Shown: positions 1 through 7,745, numbered from the stretch's first letter. The stretch: 42,718 nt of DNA from Marmoricola sp. (GCA_025965315.1 JAOPXD010000108.1:1-42718), one strand, 5' to 3'. Numbers and translations are program-made. The notes: generated by a model from the sequence alone, not told the origin.

Positions 1-30
1 CGGGTCGTACGACGGCAGCTGCTCGCTCAT
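1..30 (-). CDS. 5' end of an unidentified gene (partial)
   Basis: Only the first ten codons are inside the window, reading MSEQLPSYDP from the ATG at 30 and running off the left edge. The start is supported by a strong ribosome binding site, GGAGG on the minus strand at 40-36, five bases upstream. It lies 94 bases downstream of soxR on the same strand, so co-transcription is possible. Too little is visible to name a product. Confidence 0.6.
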   Translation of the reverse strand, partial: MSEQLPSYDP

Positions 31-124
31 GGGTACCTCCAAGCTGCGGGAGCGGCCGCACCGACCGCCAGGATGGTCGAGCACTCCCGAACGAAGCACT
101 CCCGGGCGAGGACACGGCCCGGTG

Positions 125-592
125 TCAACGGCGCGGTGCGACCCGCCGTAGCTGTGCCGGCAGGTACGCCGCGCCGGGGGACTGGGCCGATGCGATGTCG
201 CCCGGGTTCGAGAACGCACAGCGCTGCAGCGAGAGGCACCCGCAGCCGATGCAGCTGTCCAGGCCGTCCCGCAACCTCTCCAGCGCGGCGATCTGGTCAT
301 CGATCCGGGTGCGCCAGTGCCGGGAGATGCGCTGCCAGTCAGCCTTGGTCGGGGTCCGTGAGGCAGGCAGGGTGGCGAGCTCGTCACGGATCTCCTGCAG
401 GCTCAGCCCGATGTTGCCGGCTGCGCGTACGAACGCCAGCCGCCGCAGTACCCCGCGTTCGTAGCGGCGTCGGCCGCTGCTGCTGCGGCCGGCGGTGATC
501 AGGCCCTGGTCCTCGTAGTACCTCAGCGCCGAGGCAGCGAATCCGCTGCGCCGGGCGACCTCGCTGACGCTGAGCACGTCGTGGGTGTCCAT
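125..592 (-). CDS. soxR: SoxR, redox-sensitive MerR-family transcriptional activator
   Basis: A 155-aa MerR-family regulator. Residues 6-75 form the winged helix-turn-helix (SVSEVARRSG, then ALRYYEDQGL), followed by a dimerisation helix at about 84-113. The C-terminal part carries the SoxR [2Fe-2S] cluster motif CxGCxCx5C, with cysteines 114, 117, 119 and 125, which separates it from other MerR proteins. In Streptomyces, SoxR is known to respond to redox-cycling compounds and to control a few oxidoreductases and exporters rather than a soxS gene. The ATG at 592 is preferred because GGAGG stands four bases before it and the HTH starts directly after; a longer reading to 703 would cross the operator. 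It is divergent from the SDR gene, and the operator between them suggests it controls that gene. Confidence 0.93.
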   Translation of the reverse strand: MDTHDVLSVSEVARRSGFAASALRYYEDQGLITAGRSSSGRRRYERGVLRRLAFVRAAGNIGLSLQEIRDELATLPASRTPTKADWQRISRHWRTRIDDQIAALERLRDGLDSCIGCGCLSLQRCAFSNPGDIASAQSPGAAYLPAQLRRVAPRR

Positions 593-617
593 CGGTCCTC
601 CGGTCCGGACAACAAGC

Positions 618-648
618 TTGACCTCAAGTTCACTTGAACTTGAATGAT
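618..648 (+). promoter_or_regulatory. SoxR operator and SDR promoter with 19-bp spacer
   Basis: A -35 element TTGACC (618-623) and a -10-like AATGAT (643-648) are separated by 19 bp, the over-long spacing typical of MerR-family activated promoters. The spacer holds two nested dyads: TCAAGT (624-629) with ACTTGA (632-637), and TCAAGTTC (624-631) with GAACTTGA (636-643). The first closely matches the known SoxR box (CCTCAAGTT plus ACTTGAGG halves). It faces the SDR gene at 691 and lies just upstream of soxR. Confidence 0.8.
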
Positions 649-690
649 GGCACGAACAAGCCATCCATTCAACACACCCAGGAGCTCCGC

Positions 691-1389
691 ATGTCTCTCG
701 CACTGATCACCGGAGGGTCCGCCGGTCTTGGCCGGGCCCTCGCGCACGCCCTCGCCGACCAGGGCTGGACCGTCGTCGTCGACGGTCGCGATCCCGACCG
801 GCTGACGGCAGCCACCGACCGACCGGGGATCCTCCCGGTCCCGGGGGATGTCACCGACGCCGGGCACCGGACCCGGCTGGTGGCCGCCGTCCGGCTGCAC
901 GGGCCGCTGGACCTGCTGGTGCACAACGCGAGCACCCTGGGGCCGGTCGGCCTGCCGACCTGGCTCCCCGAGCTCGCGGACGTGACCGTCGACGACCTGC
1001 AGCACGTCTGGCGGACCAACCTCGGTGCACCGCTGGTACTGACCACGCAGCTGCTGCCCGACCTCGTCGCCGGCAACGGCATCCTGATCGGGATCTCCTC
1101 GGACGCGGCCGTCGAGCACTACCCGGGCTGGGGCCTCTACGGCGCGTCGAAGGCTGGTCTCGACCACCTGGTGCAGACCTTCGCCGCCGAGAACCCGGAG
1201 ATCACGGCGTACGCCGTCGATCCGGGAGACATGCGTACGCAGCTGCACGCGGATGCGTTCCCGGGCGAGGACATCTCCGACCGCCCGGAGCCCGACAGCG
1301 TGGTTCCGCACCTGCTCGCACTGGTGGCGACGCGTCCGCCCTCGGGCCGCTACCGGGCAGCAGCGATCCCGGTCGGGTCGGAGGTCTGA
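691..1389 (+). CDS. Short-chain dehydrogenase/reductase (SDR family)
   Basis: A 232-aa classical SDR, a cytosolic NAD(P)-dependent oxidoreductase. It shows the Rossmann glycine motif TGGSAGLG at 7-14, HNAS at 78-81 in place of the usual NNAG, and a full catalytic set: Asn110, Ser136, Tyr150 and Lys154 (YGASK). The substrate cannot be read from the sequence. The ATG at 691 has AGGAG six bases upstream; an in-frame reading from 634 would start inside the operator. The queA-like gene follows after one base, so the two are probably one transcript. The SoxR operator upstream suggests induction by redox-active compounds, in line with SDR-type oxidoreductases in known SoxR regulons. Confidence 0.88.
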   Translation: MSLALITGGSAGLGRALAHALADQGWTVVVDGRDPDRLTAATDRPGILPVPGDVTDAGHRTRLVAAVRLHGPLDLLVHNASTLGPVGLPTWLPELADVTVDDLQHVWRTNLGAPLVLTTQLLPDLVAGNGILIGISSDAAVEHYPGWGLYGASKAGLDHLVQTFAAENPEITAYAVDPGDMRTQLHADAFPGEDISDRPEPDSVVPHLLALVATRPPSGRYRAAAIPVGSEV

Positions 1390-1390
1390 G

Positions 1391-2443
1391 ATGCGCGTCC
1401 TCGACGAACGTCCCACGACCGTCTTCCACCTCGGCGCGGACGTCGTCGCACCCGCGCCGGCCGAGGCGCGCGGGCTGGAGCGAGACGCGGTACGCCTCCT
1501 GGTCGCCGGCCCGGACGGGGTGACCCACGGACACTTCCGCGACCTGGCGGGGCACCTCGCCGCTGGCGATCTGCTGGTGATGAACGACTCGGCCACGATC
1601 GCGGGCGAGATCGATGCGACCGGACCCACCGGTCCGGTGGTGCTGCACCTGGCCACGCCGCTGGACGACGGCAGCTGGGTGGTCGAGGTGCGCGCTGCGC
1701 CGACGGCGGACCGAGCGGTCCTCGACGCCGAACCCGGTGATGCGTTCGTCGCCGGCGAGGTCGCGGTGACGCTGCTGACGCCGTACCCGGTCGACAGCTC
1801 GCCGACCGGGCGCGGCAACCGGCTGTGGCAGGCCCGGGTCGACGGTCCGCTCGAGGCGCACCTGAACCTGGTCGGGCGGCCGATCGCCTACGGCTACCTG
1901 CCCCGGAGGTACCCGTTGGCGGCGTACCAGACCATCTTCGGGCTCCGTCCCGGCAGTGCCGAGATGCCGTCGGCGGGTCGCGGGTTCACCCCGCAGCTGG
2001 TCACCGACCTGGTCACCCGAGGCGTCGCGGTCGCACCGATCACGCTGCACACCGGGGTCTCCTCCCAGGAAGCCGGCGAGGCGCCGCAGGCCGAGAGGTT
2101 CGCCGTCCCCGAGGCGACGGCTCGGCTGGTCAACGCGGTCCGCTCCGGCGGGGGCCGGGTGGTCGCCGTCGGGACAACCGTCACCCGAGCGCTCGAATCG
2201 GCCGTCGACCTCGACGGGCGGGTCGTCGCGCGGCAGGGTTGGACCGAGCGGGTCGTCACCCCGGCGGACCCGCCGCAGGTGGTCACCGGCCTGGTCACCG
2301 GGTGGCACGACCCGCAGGCGTCGCACCTGCTCCTGGTCGAGGCGGTCGCCGGACGCGAGCTGGCTCAGCGTGCGTACGACGCCGCGGTCGGGAGCGCCTA
2401 CCTCTGGCACGAGTTCGGGGACGCCGCGCTGCTGCTGCCGTGA
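1391..2443 (+). CDS. QueA-like S-adenosylmethionine:tRNA ribosyltransferase-isomerase homologue
   Basis: A 350-aa protein with QueA family length and layout: LLVMNDSATI (61-70), the YQTIFGLRPGS region (179-189) and GTTVTRALES (261-270). True QueA transfers the ribosyl part of AdoMet to preQ1-tRNA to make epoxyqueuosine. Here some family signatures are altered: the usual PTAGLHF is replaced by PSAGRGF (193-199), and the THVGxGTF block by LHTGVSSQE (219-227). Most actinobacteria lack the rest of the queuosine pathway, and none of it is in this window, so a different reaction is likely. The gene starts one base after the SDR stop and shares its SoxR-type promoter. Family membership is confident; the function is open. 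Confidence 0.82.
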   Translation: MRVLDERPTTVFHLGADVVAPAPAEARGLERDAVRLLVAGPDGVTHGHFRDLAGHLAAGDLLVMNDSATIAGEIDATGPTGPVVLHLATPLDDGSWVVEVRAAPTADRAVLDAEPGDAFVAGEVAVTLLTPYPVDSSPTGRGNRLWQARVDGPLEAHLNLVGRPIAYGYLPRRYPLAAYQTIFGLRPGSAEMPSAGRGFTPQLVTDLVTRGVAVAPITLHTGVSSQEAGEAPQAERFAVPEATARLVNAVRSGGGRVVAVGTTVTRALESAVDLDGRVVARQGWTERVVTPADPPQVVTGLVTGWHDPQASHLLLVEAVAGRELAQRAYDAAVGSAYLWHEFGDAALLLP

Positions 2444-2630
2444 GGCTCCGGGTCGCACGGCGTGATGGGTGACTCGGGTCCATCCTCATCGCGATCGCGC
2501 AGGTCAGGAATTGAGTACCGGGACCCGGTGGCGCAGCCCGTGGATCAGCGAGAAGGTCGAACCCCAGCGGGCGGTCATCGCCAGCAACGTCAGCGTCGCG
2601 AGGAGCGAGACCCGACGTGCGCGACCGGGG
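2444..2630 (-). pseudogene. Decayed N-terminal remnant of an EamA/DMT-type transporter
   Basis: In the gap between the convergent queA-like and tetR genes, the minus strand (2629 down to 2504) reads RRVSLLATLTLLAMTARWGS and then TFSLIHGLRHRVPVLNS before a stop at 2506-2504. This resembles the start of EamA drug/metabolite transporters (a hydrophobic helix ending in WGSTF, then RVPV). A shift of frame near 2506 continues with FLTCAIAMRM, which fits the expected next helix, and then the similarity ends. It looks like a frameshifted stump cut off at the queA-like side. This is family resemblance judged by eye, so moderate confidence. Confidence 0.45.
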
Positions 2631-2631
2631 C

Positions 2632-3231
2632 TCACTGCGGCCGGAGGCCGTCCATCACGATCCGGAGGATCCGCTGCGTCTGCTCGCGGTCGAAGTTGGG
2701 CATCATCGTGCAGCCGCCGACCAGGCGGAGCACGTCCTGGGACGTCACGTCGCTGCGGATCTCGCCGGCTTCCTGCGCACGCGAGACGAGCAGCTCGGCC
2801 TTGCCGTAGATGACCTCGCGCGAGTGCGTCATCAGCTCGGACTCGCGCCCGACCGCTTCGACGAGCTCGGTGAAGATGTGTCGTTTGGTGGCGGCGTAGT
2901 CGACGAACGCGGTCAGCCAGATCTCGAGCGCCTCGACGGGCGGGTGGTTGGGGACCACCTTCTCGGCGGTCTCGCGGAGCACGTCGACCTCGTCGCGGTA
3001 GACGGCTTCGAGCAGGTCGAGGCGGGAGGGGAAGTGCCGGTACAGGGTGCCGATGCCCACGCCGGCCGCCTTGGCGACGGACTCGAGCGAGACGTCACCG
3101 CCCTCGGTGGTGAAGACGTCGCGAGCGGTGGTGACGAGCTTGGCGCGGTTGCGCGCAGCGTCGGCCCGCAGACGAGGCGCCCCGTCGGGGGCTTCGTCGG
3201 TGCCTGTGACCGGAGTCACTTCGTCAGTCAT
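2632..3231 (-). CDS. TetR/AcrR-family transcriptional repressor
   Basis: A 199-aa regulator. After a polar N-terminal stretch, residues 26-75 form a TetR DNA-binding domain, with the recognition region VSLESVAKAAGVGIGTLYRH and the following FPSRLDLLEAVY. The rest is an all-helical ligand-binding domain. The ATG at 3231 is chosen because longer readings cross the two operator repeats; the SD is weak (GGGAAG). It is divergent from an MFS exporter. The usual arrangement is that it represses both genes until the exported compound binds. The ligand is unknown. Confidence 0.88.
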   Translation of the reverse strand: MTDEVTPVTGTDEAPDGAPRLRADAARNRAKLVTTARDVFTTEGGDVSLESVAKAAGVGIGTLYRHFPSRLDLLEAVYRDEVDVLRETAEKVVPNHPPVEALEIWLTAFVDYAATKRHIFTELVEAVGRESELMTHSREVIYGKAELLVSRAQEAGEIRSDVTSQDVLRLVGGCTMMPNFDREQTQRILRIVMDGLRPQ

Positions 3232-3242
3232 TCGTTCTTCCC

Positions 3243-3297
3243 TTGCATAACCGGAGGCACCCTCCGTATAGTAACTGGAGGCTCCCTCCACATAGTA
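3243..3297 (+). promoter_or_regulatory. Divergent promoter with tandem TetR-type operators
   Basis: Two near-identical 21-bp repeats (3253-3273 and 3277-3297, three differences) start exactly 24 bp apart. Each begins with the dyad GGAGGCWCCCTCC, with GGAGG and CCTCC arms, and ends in ATAGTA. A rightward promoter, TTGCAT (3243-3248), 18 bp, TATAGT (3267-3272), has the first dyad in its spacer, so binding there would block polymerase. The second copy lies just downstream near the expected transcript start. The local A/T content is higher than in the flanking genes. Confidence 0.75.
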
Positions 3298-3374
3298 CAT
3301 CAGCCTGACATCCACAGCGAACGATCCGGCCTACCGGCTGAACCCTCGCTGAACCACCCGAACGGAGCACTACC

Positions 3375-4874
3375 GTGTCCGACCAACTTATCGCCGACAT
3401 CCCGGCGACCGCAGTACTGCCACCCGCGCCGCGCCCAGAGGCCCGCACCGAACGTCGCGGGCTCGTCCTGGCCACGATCCTGATCGCGCAGCTGATGGTG
3501 GTGCTCGACATGAGCATCGTCAACGTCGCTCTTCCGCACATGCAGACCGCACTCGGCTTCAGCTCCACCGGGCTGTCCTGGGTGCTCAACGCCTACAGCC
3601 TGACCTTCGGCGGACTGCTGCTCCTCGGAGCCCGGTCCGGCGACCTGCTCGGTCGTCGTCCGACGTTCCTGGTCGGCATCGCCGTCTTCACGCTGGCGTC
3701 GCTGGCCGGCGGCTTCGCCACCACGGGCGCAGCACTGATCACGGCCCGGGCGATCCAGGGCATGGGTGCAGCGCTGGCCGCTCCGGCCACCCTGTCCCTG
3801 CTGACCACGATGTTCCCGGAAGGACGCGAGCGCACCCGCGCCCTCGGCCTCTACACCGCGGTGTCGGTCGGAGGCGTGTCCTTCGGACTGGTCGTCGGTG
3901 GCATCCTGACCGAGCTGACCTCGTGGCGGTGGGTGATGCTGGTGAACGTCCCGATCGGGATCGTGGTCGCGACCACCGCCTGGCTGGCCGTACCGCACAC
4001 GCCGCGCCGTCACGGCCGCTTCGACCTGGCCGGCGCGATCACCTCGACCGCCGGTGTCTCCGGGCTGGTCTTCGGGTTCGTGCACGCCGCCTCGGCCGGC
4101 TGGGGCAGCCCGGTGACCCTGGCGTTCATCCTCAGCGGGATCGCGCTGCTGATCGGCTTCGTCGCGATCGAGCGCCGGGCCGCCGAGCCGATCACCCCGT
4201 TGAGCCTGTTCGCCAGCCGGGTACGCAGCGGCGCGCTGCTCGGTCGGATGTTCCTGATCGCCGGTGCGATGGGTGCGTTCTTCTTCCTCACCCAGTACCT
4301 GCAGGACGTCCTCGACTTCACGCCGATCCAGGCAGGGCTCGCGTTCCTGCCGATGACCGCAGGCGTCTTCATCGCCTCGCAGTCCAGCTCGCGGTTCCTG
4401 GTCGAGCAGTTCGGTGAGCGGATCGTGATGGTCGTCGGTGGCGTCCTGAGCCTGCTCTCGCTGGTCTGGCTGACCAGGCTCGACGCGAGCAGCGGGTACG
4501 GCGACGTGGTGGTGGCACTGGTGCTGCTGGGCCTCGGGAACGGGTTGGCCTTCGTGCCGCTCACCTCCTCGGCTCTGCACGACGTGCAGCCGCACGAGTC
4601 GGGTGCCGCGGCAGGCCTGGTCAACGTCGCCCAGCAGCTGGGCTCGGCGCTGGGTCTGGCCGGTCTGGTCACGGTCTCGGGCCACGCCAGCCGCTCGGTC
4701 GACCTGGCCTCGTTCTCCGACCCGGTCACCCGGGCGCACGCGGTGTTCCTCTCGGGCGCACACGCTGCGTTCGACGCCGCGACGCTGATGCTCGTGGTGA
4801 CGCTGTTCCTGGTGGCCTTCGTCATCCGCAAGGACCAGCCGTCGGCCGTGCCGGTCGGCATCGTCACGGAGTAG
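3375..4874 (+). CDS. MFS multidrug exporter, DHA2 (EmrB/QacA) family
   Basis: A 499-aa membrane protein with about 14 hydrophobic segments, the count typical of the DHA2 drug:proton antiporters. The first helix has the family signature LDMSIVNVALPHMQ (near 40-53), followed by WVLNAYSLTFGGLLLLGARS and then GDLLGRRP (motif A), and the ARAIQGMGAALAAPATLSLL stretch of helix 5. The GTG at 3375 has CGGAG seven bases upstream. It is divergent from the TetR gene, with operators between, and is probably derepressed by its own substrate. Substrates cannot be inferred. A hairpin lies just after the stop. Confidence 0.93.
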   Translation: MSDQLIADIPATAVLPPAPRPEARTERRGLVLATILIAQLMVVLDMSIVNVALPHMQTALGFSSTGLSWVLNAYSLTFGGLLLLGARSGDLLGRRPTFLVGIAVFTLASLAGGFATTGAALITARAIQGMGAALAAPATLSLLTTMFPEGRERTRALGLYTAVSVGGVSFGLVVGGILTELTSWRWVMLVNVPIGIVVATTAWLAVPHTPRRHGRFDLAGAITSTAGVSGLVFGFVHAASAGWGSPVTLAFILSGIALLIGFVAIERRAAEPITPLSLFASRVRSGALLGRMFLIAGAMGAFFFLTQYLQDVLDFTPIQAGLAFLPMTAGVFIASQSSSRFLVEQFGERIVMVVGGVLSLLSLVWLTRLDASSGYGDVVVALVLLGLGNGLAFVPLTSSALHDVQPHESGAAAGLVNVAQQLGSALGLAGLVTVSGHASRSVDLASFSDPVTRAHAVFLSGAHAAFDAATLMLVVTLFLVAFVIRKDQPSAVPVGIVTE

Positions 4875-4894
4875 CACCGGACCACCGATGACGC

Positions 4895-4931
4895 ATCGGG
4901 GCGGCGACCACGACCTGGTTGCCGCCCCGAT
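4895..4931. terminator. Bidirectional hairpin between convergent MFS and pknL-like genes
   Basis: ATCGGGGCGGC (4895-4905) pairs perfectly with GCCGCCCCGAT (4921-4931). Inside this, ACCA (4907-4910) can pair with TGGT (4916-4919), leaving a five-base loop, so the stem approaches 16 bp with one G-U pair. Outer bases GACGCA and TGCGTC may extend it. There is no T-run on either side, so it is an intrinsic-like terminator or mRNA end-stabiliser rather than a textbook one. Confidence 0.7.
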
Positions 4932-4936
4932 GTGCG

Positions 4937-6955
4937 TCAGACGATGCTGAGGATCACGGTGCTGCCCTTGGGTGCCATCGTCCCGGCGGCAGGATTCGAC
5001 CCGACCACGACGTTCGCGCCGACGAACAGGCCGTTGTGCACCACCTCGACGACGAAGCCGAGGGCCTGGAGCGCCGCGGTGGCGTCGTCGGCGTTCGACC
5101 CCTTCACCTTCGGGATCTCGATCAGCTCGGGTCCCTGGGAGACCACGATCGTGATCGGGTCACCCTTGAACCCGGTGCCGGCGTTCGGGGTCTGCGAGAT
5201 GACCGTGCCCTTGGCGACCGTGTCGCTGAAGTCCTTCTCGACGTCGACCTTGAACCCGAGCTTGGTGAGCTTGGTGTTCGCCTTCGCGCCGGACTTGCCG
5301 GTGAAGTCCGGGATCGTGATCGGCCGGGGGCCCCGGCTGATGATCACGTCGACCGCGGTACCGCGTTTCAGCGGCGTGGACGCCGGCGGATCAGTGGTCA
5401 CGACCATTCCTTCGGGAACGGTCGGGTTGTAGCGCTGCGTCACGGTCCCCACCGTCAGGGACGCCGCGGTGAGCAGGGACTGCATCTGCTCGAGGGTCTT
5501 GCCCCGGCCGCTGGGCACGCTGTGCCGCTCCGGTCCGAGCGAGATGACCGCCGTCACGGTGCCGTGCTTGGAGATCCGGGCGCCCTGGGCCGGATCGGTC
5601 CGGATCACCGAACCCTTCGCGATGGTCTCCGAGTACGCCGGGTCACCGACCTTGAACGTGAGCCCGGCCTTGACGATCCGGGCCTTCGCGGCGGCCTCGG
5701 TCAGGTTGATCACGGCCGGGGTCGTCGTACCGCGACCCAGGTCCCAGGCCCCGATGCCGACCAGCAGGGCGACCACCAGGACGCCGATCAGCAGGTACAG
5801 CCCACGGCGCGAACGACGGGGACGTCGGGGCGGACGCGGTTCGGCAGCGACCACCGGCGGTGGCGGCAGCGGTCGCTGGGGCGGGGTCTGCCGCAGGGGT
5901 GCCGCTACCGGCGCGCTCCGCACCGGGGTGACCGGCACCGACGGCACCGGCGTGGTCAGCTCGGTGTCGTGGTCGTGGACCTCGTCGTCACCGAAGGGAA
6001 GCTCCCCGGTCGATTCCGTTCGCGGGGCGTTGGGAAGCAGGTCGGCGGTCAGCTCGGGGTCGTCGACCACGCCGTGGTCGAGTGCCTGCCGGACCCGGCG
6101 TACCTGGTGGAGCAGGACCCGGGCATCGGACGGGCGCAGGTCCCGGTCACGTGCCGTGGCCCGCGCGACCAGCGCGTCGACGTACGCCGGCAGTCCCGGC
6201 ACCCGCGCGGACGGCGCCGGGATGTCCTCGTGCACGTGCTTGTAGGCGATCTGGATCGGGGTGTCGGCCTGGTGCGGCTTGACCCCGGTCAGCATCTCGT
6301 ACATCAGCACGCCGACGGCGTAGACGTCCGACCGGGCATCGGCCTTGCCGTCCACCACGAGCTCGGGGGAGAGGTAGGAGACGGTGCCGATCAGGACGCC
6401 GCCGGTCGCGGTGTGCTGGGTCTCCGCGTTGACCGCGCGGGCCAGCCCGAAGTCGGCGACCTTGACCCGGCCCGCACCGGAATCCTCGTCCGTGGAGAGC
6501 AGCACGTTCTCGGGCTTGATGTCGCGGTGGATCATCCCGGCCCCGTGGGCGGCCGCCAGCGCTGCCAGCACCGGCTCGATGATCTCCAGCGCCTTGCCCG
6601 GATCCATCGGCGCCTCGGCGCGGATCACGTCGCGCAGCGTGGTGCCGGGGACGTACTCCATCACCAGGAACAGCGTGCCGTGGTCGTCGCCCTGGTCGAA
6701 GACGGAGACGACGTTGTGGTGCGAGAGCCGGGCCGCGGAGCGGGCTTCGCGCTCGAACCGGGCCACGAACTCCGGATCGTCCCCGAGGCCCGAGTGCATG
6801 ATCTTGACCGCGACGGTGCGCTCGAGCCGGAGGTCCTCGGCCTGGTAGACCGTCGCCATGCCGCCCCGGGCGACGCGCGCGCCGACCCGGTAGCGGCCGT
6901 CGAGGACGCGGCCGATCAGCGGGTCGTCTCCACGACCCACCTCAGTGCGCTCCAC
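4937..6955 (-). CDS. pknL: PknL-like Ser/Thr protein kinase with four PASTA repeats
   Basis: A 672-aa transmembrane kinase. The N-terminal cytosolic domain (about 20-280) has a glycine loop (ARGGMATVY), catalytic Lys51 (VAVKIM), the HRDIKPEN loop with Asp145, and DFG at 168-170. A Pro-rich linker precedes one membrane helix (385-405). Four extracellular PASTA repeats (about 411-672) should bind peptidoglycan or muropeptides. Kinase and PASTA together are typical of PknB-type kinases. The divergent Rv2175c-like gene and nearby prenyl synthase match the M. tuberculosis pknL locus, hence the symbol; mycobacterial PknL itself lacks PASTA repeats. GTG 6955 is chosen because GGAGG lies five bases before it; ATG 6967 and TTG 6997 are in frame but have no SD. 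Confidence 0.88.
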   Translation of the reverse strand: MERTEVGRGDDPLIGRVLDGRYRVGARVARGGMATVYQAEDLRLERTVAVKIMHSGLGDDPEFVARFEREARSAARLSHHNVVSVFDQGDDHGTLFLVMEYVPGTTLRDVIRAEAPMDPGKALEIIEPVLAALAAAHGAGMIHRDIKPENVLLSTDEDSGAGRVKVADFGLARAVNAETQHTATGGVLIGTVSYLSPELVVDGKADARSDVYAVGVLMYEMLTGVKPHQADTPIQIAYKHVHEDIPAPSARVPGLPAYVDALVARATARDRDLRPSDARVLLHQVRRVRQALDHGVVDDPELTADLLPNAPRTESTGELPFGDDEVHDHDTELTTPVPSVPVTPVRSAPVAAPLRQTPPQRPLPPPPVVAAEPRPPRRPRRSRRGLYLLIGVLVVALLVGIGAWDLGRGTTTPAVINLTEAAAKARIVKAGLTFKVGDPAYSETIAKGSVIRTDPAQGARISKHGTVTAVISLGPERHSVPSGRGKTLEQMQSLLTAASLTVGTVTQRYNPTVPEGMVVTTDPPASTPLKRGTAVDVIISRGPRPITIPDFTGKSGAKANTKLTKLGFKVDVEKDFSDTVAKGTVISQTPNAGTGFKGDPITIVVSQGPELIEIPKVKGSNADDATAALQALGFVVEVVHNGLFVGANVVVGSNPAAGTMAPKGSTVILSIV

Positions 6956-7062
6956 GACAGCCTCCATGGTCCGGCCGGAGGGGAAGGTCCCGGCCAAGCG
7001 CTGAGTTTAGTTGCACGGGGCCCGGAATCGCGGGAACGCAGCGCGGCTGAGAACATGGGCTC

Positions 7063-7440
7063 GTGAGCGACTCCTCTGGTGACCAGACCCCCGACCTCGG
7101 CGCCCTGATTCCTTCCTGGCTGGACTGGAAGGATGCCGGCGATGCGCTCGGCGTGTCGGTGAGCAAGGTGCGTCAGTACATCCGCGAGCACCAGCTCGCC
7201 GCCGCGGTGCCGGTTCCCGGGGCCGGCCAGCAGGTCCCGGCGGAGCTGATCATGGACGGCGAGATCGTCAAGGGTGTGCCCGGGCTGCTCACGATGCTGC
7301 ACGACGGGAACTACGACGACCGCGAGATCCTGGCGTGGATGTTCACCCCGGACGACACCCTGCCGGGGCGCCCGATCGACGCGCTCCGGGAGAACCGGGG
7401 CTCCGAGACCAAGCGGCGCGCCCAGGCGATGTCCCTGTAG
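7063..7440 (+). CDS. Rv2175c-like helix-turn-helix DNA-binding protein
   Basis: A 125-aa soluble protein with an N-terminal helix-turn-helix (DWKDAGDALGVSVSKVRQYI, about 21-41) and a C-terminal region with GEIVKGVPGLLTMLHDGNYD and then DREILAWMFTPDD. This is the pattern of M. tuberculosis Rv2175c, a DNA-binding protein phosphorylated by PknL. It is divergent from the PASTA kinase here exactly as in M. tuberculosis, which supports a kinase-substrate pair. Its acidic, Ser/Thr-containing N-terminus (SDSSGDQT) is a plausible phosphosite. The GTG at 7063 lacks a clear SD. DNA targets are unknown. Confidence 0.85.
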   Translation: MSDSSGDQTPDLGALIPSWLDWKDAGDALGVSVSKVRQYIREHQLAAAVPVPGAGQQVPAELIMDGEIVKGVPGLLTMLHDGNYDDREILAWMFTPDDTLPGRPIDALRENRGSETKRRAQAMSL

Positions 7441-7456
7441 GACACCGCCGTTGGAC

Positions 7457-7738
7457 TCAGTCCGGACGGTGCCGCCGTCGCGGTGCGTCCGGCAACGGTT
7501 CAGGGGCCAGAACTGGCCGGGGCGTCTCGACGACCTCGTCGTCCAGCCAGCCGTCGTACCGGTCCACGAGCAGCTCCAGCACAATCTCCGGGGCGTCCGT
7601 GGTGATCGCCCAGGGATGGCCCTCGTCGTCGTCCTCCCCGGCGAAGCGCACCCGGGTGAGCTCGACCTGGTAGCCGTCGGCGACGAGCTTCCGCTCCGCC
7701 CCGCGAGCGGACTCCTCGTCGAAGAAGATGCCGCGCAC
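7457..7738 (-). CDS. Conserved-looking small protein of unknown function
   Basis: A 93-aa protein beginning VRGIFFDEESARGAERKLVA and ending in an Arg/Pro-rich tail. It contains an acidic run (GEDDDEGHP) followed by WAITTDAPEIVLELLVDRYD. It has no membrane segment or signal peptide and I do not recognise the family. GTG 7738 is preferred because it follows the prenyl synthase stop by seven bases, fitting a downstream operon partner; a longer reading to 7801 would overlap that gene. It is convergent with the Rv2175c-like gene, with a 16-base gap. Confidence 0.6.
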   Translation of the reverse strand: MRGIFFDEESARGAERKLVADGYQVELTRVRFAGEDDDEGHPWAITTDAPEIVLELLVDRYDGWLDDEVVETPRPVLAPEPLPDAPRRRHRPD

Positions 7739-7745
7739 GCTGCGC

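Noticed and set aside
3300-4877. A 525-codon minus-strand frame opposite the MFS exporter
   Set aside because: Low-complexity Arg/Gln/Asp-rich shadow of a clear membrane-protein gene; no SD and no recognisable fold.
6967-6997. Upstream starts ATG 6967 and TTG 6997 for the PASTA kinase
   Set aside because: Neither has a ribosome binding site, while GTG 6955 has GGAGG at the right distance; the added residues have no domain content. ATG 6967 is not fully excluded.
4919-7066. A 715-codon plus-strand frame opposite the kinase
   Set aside because: Antisense shadow of a gene with all kinase and PASTA motifs.
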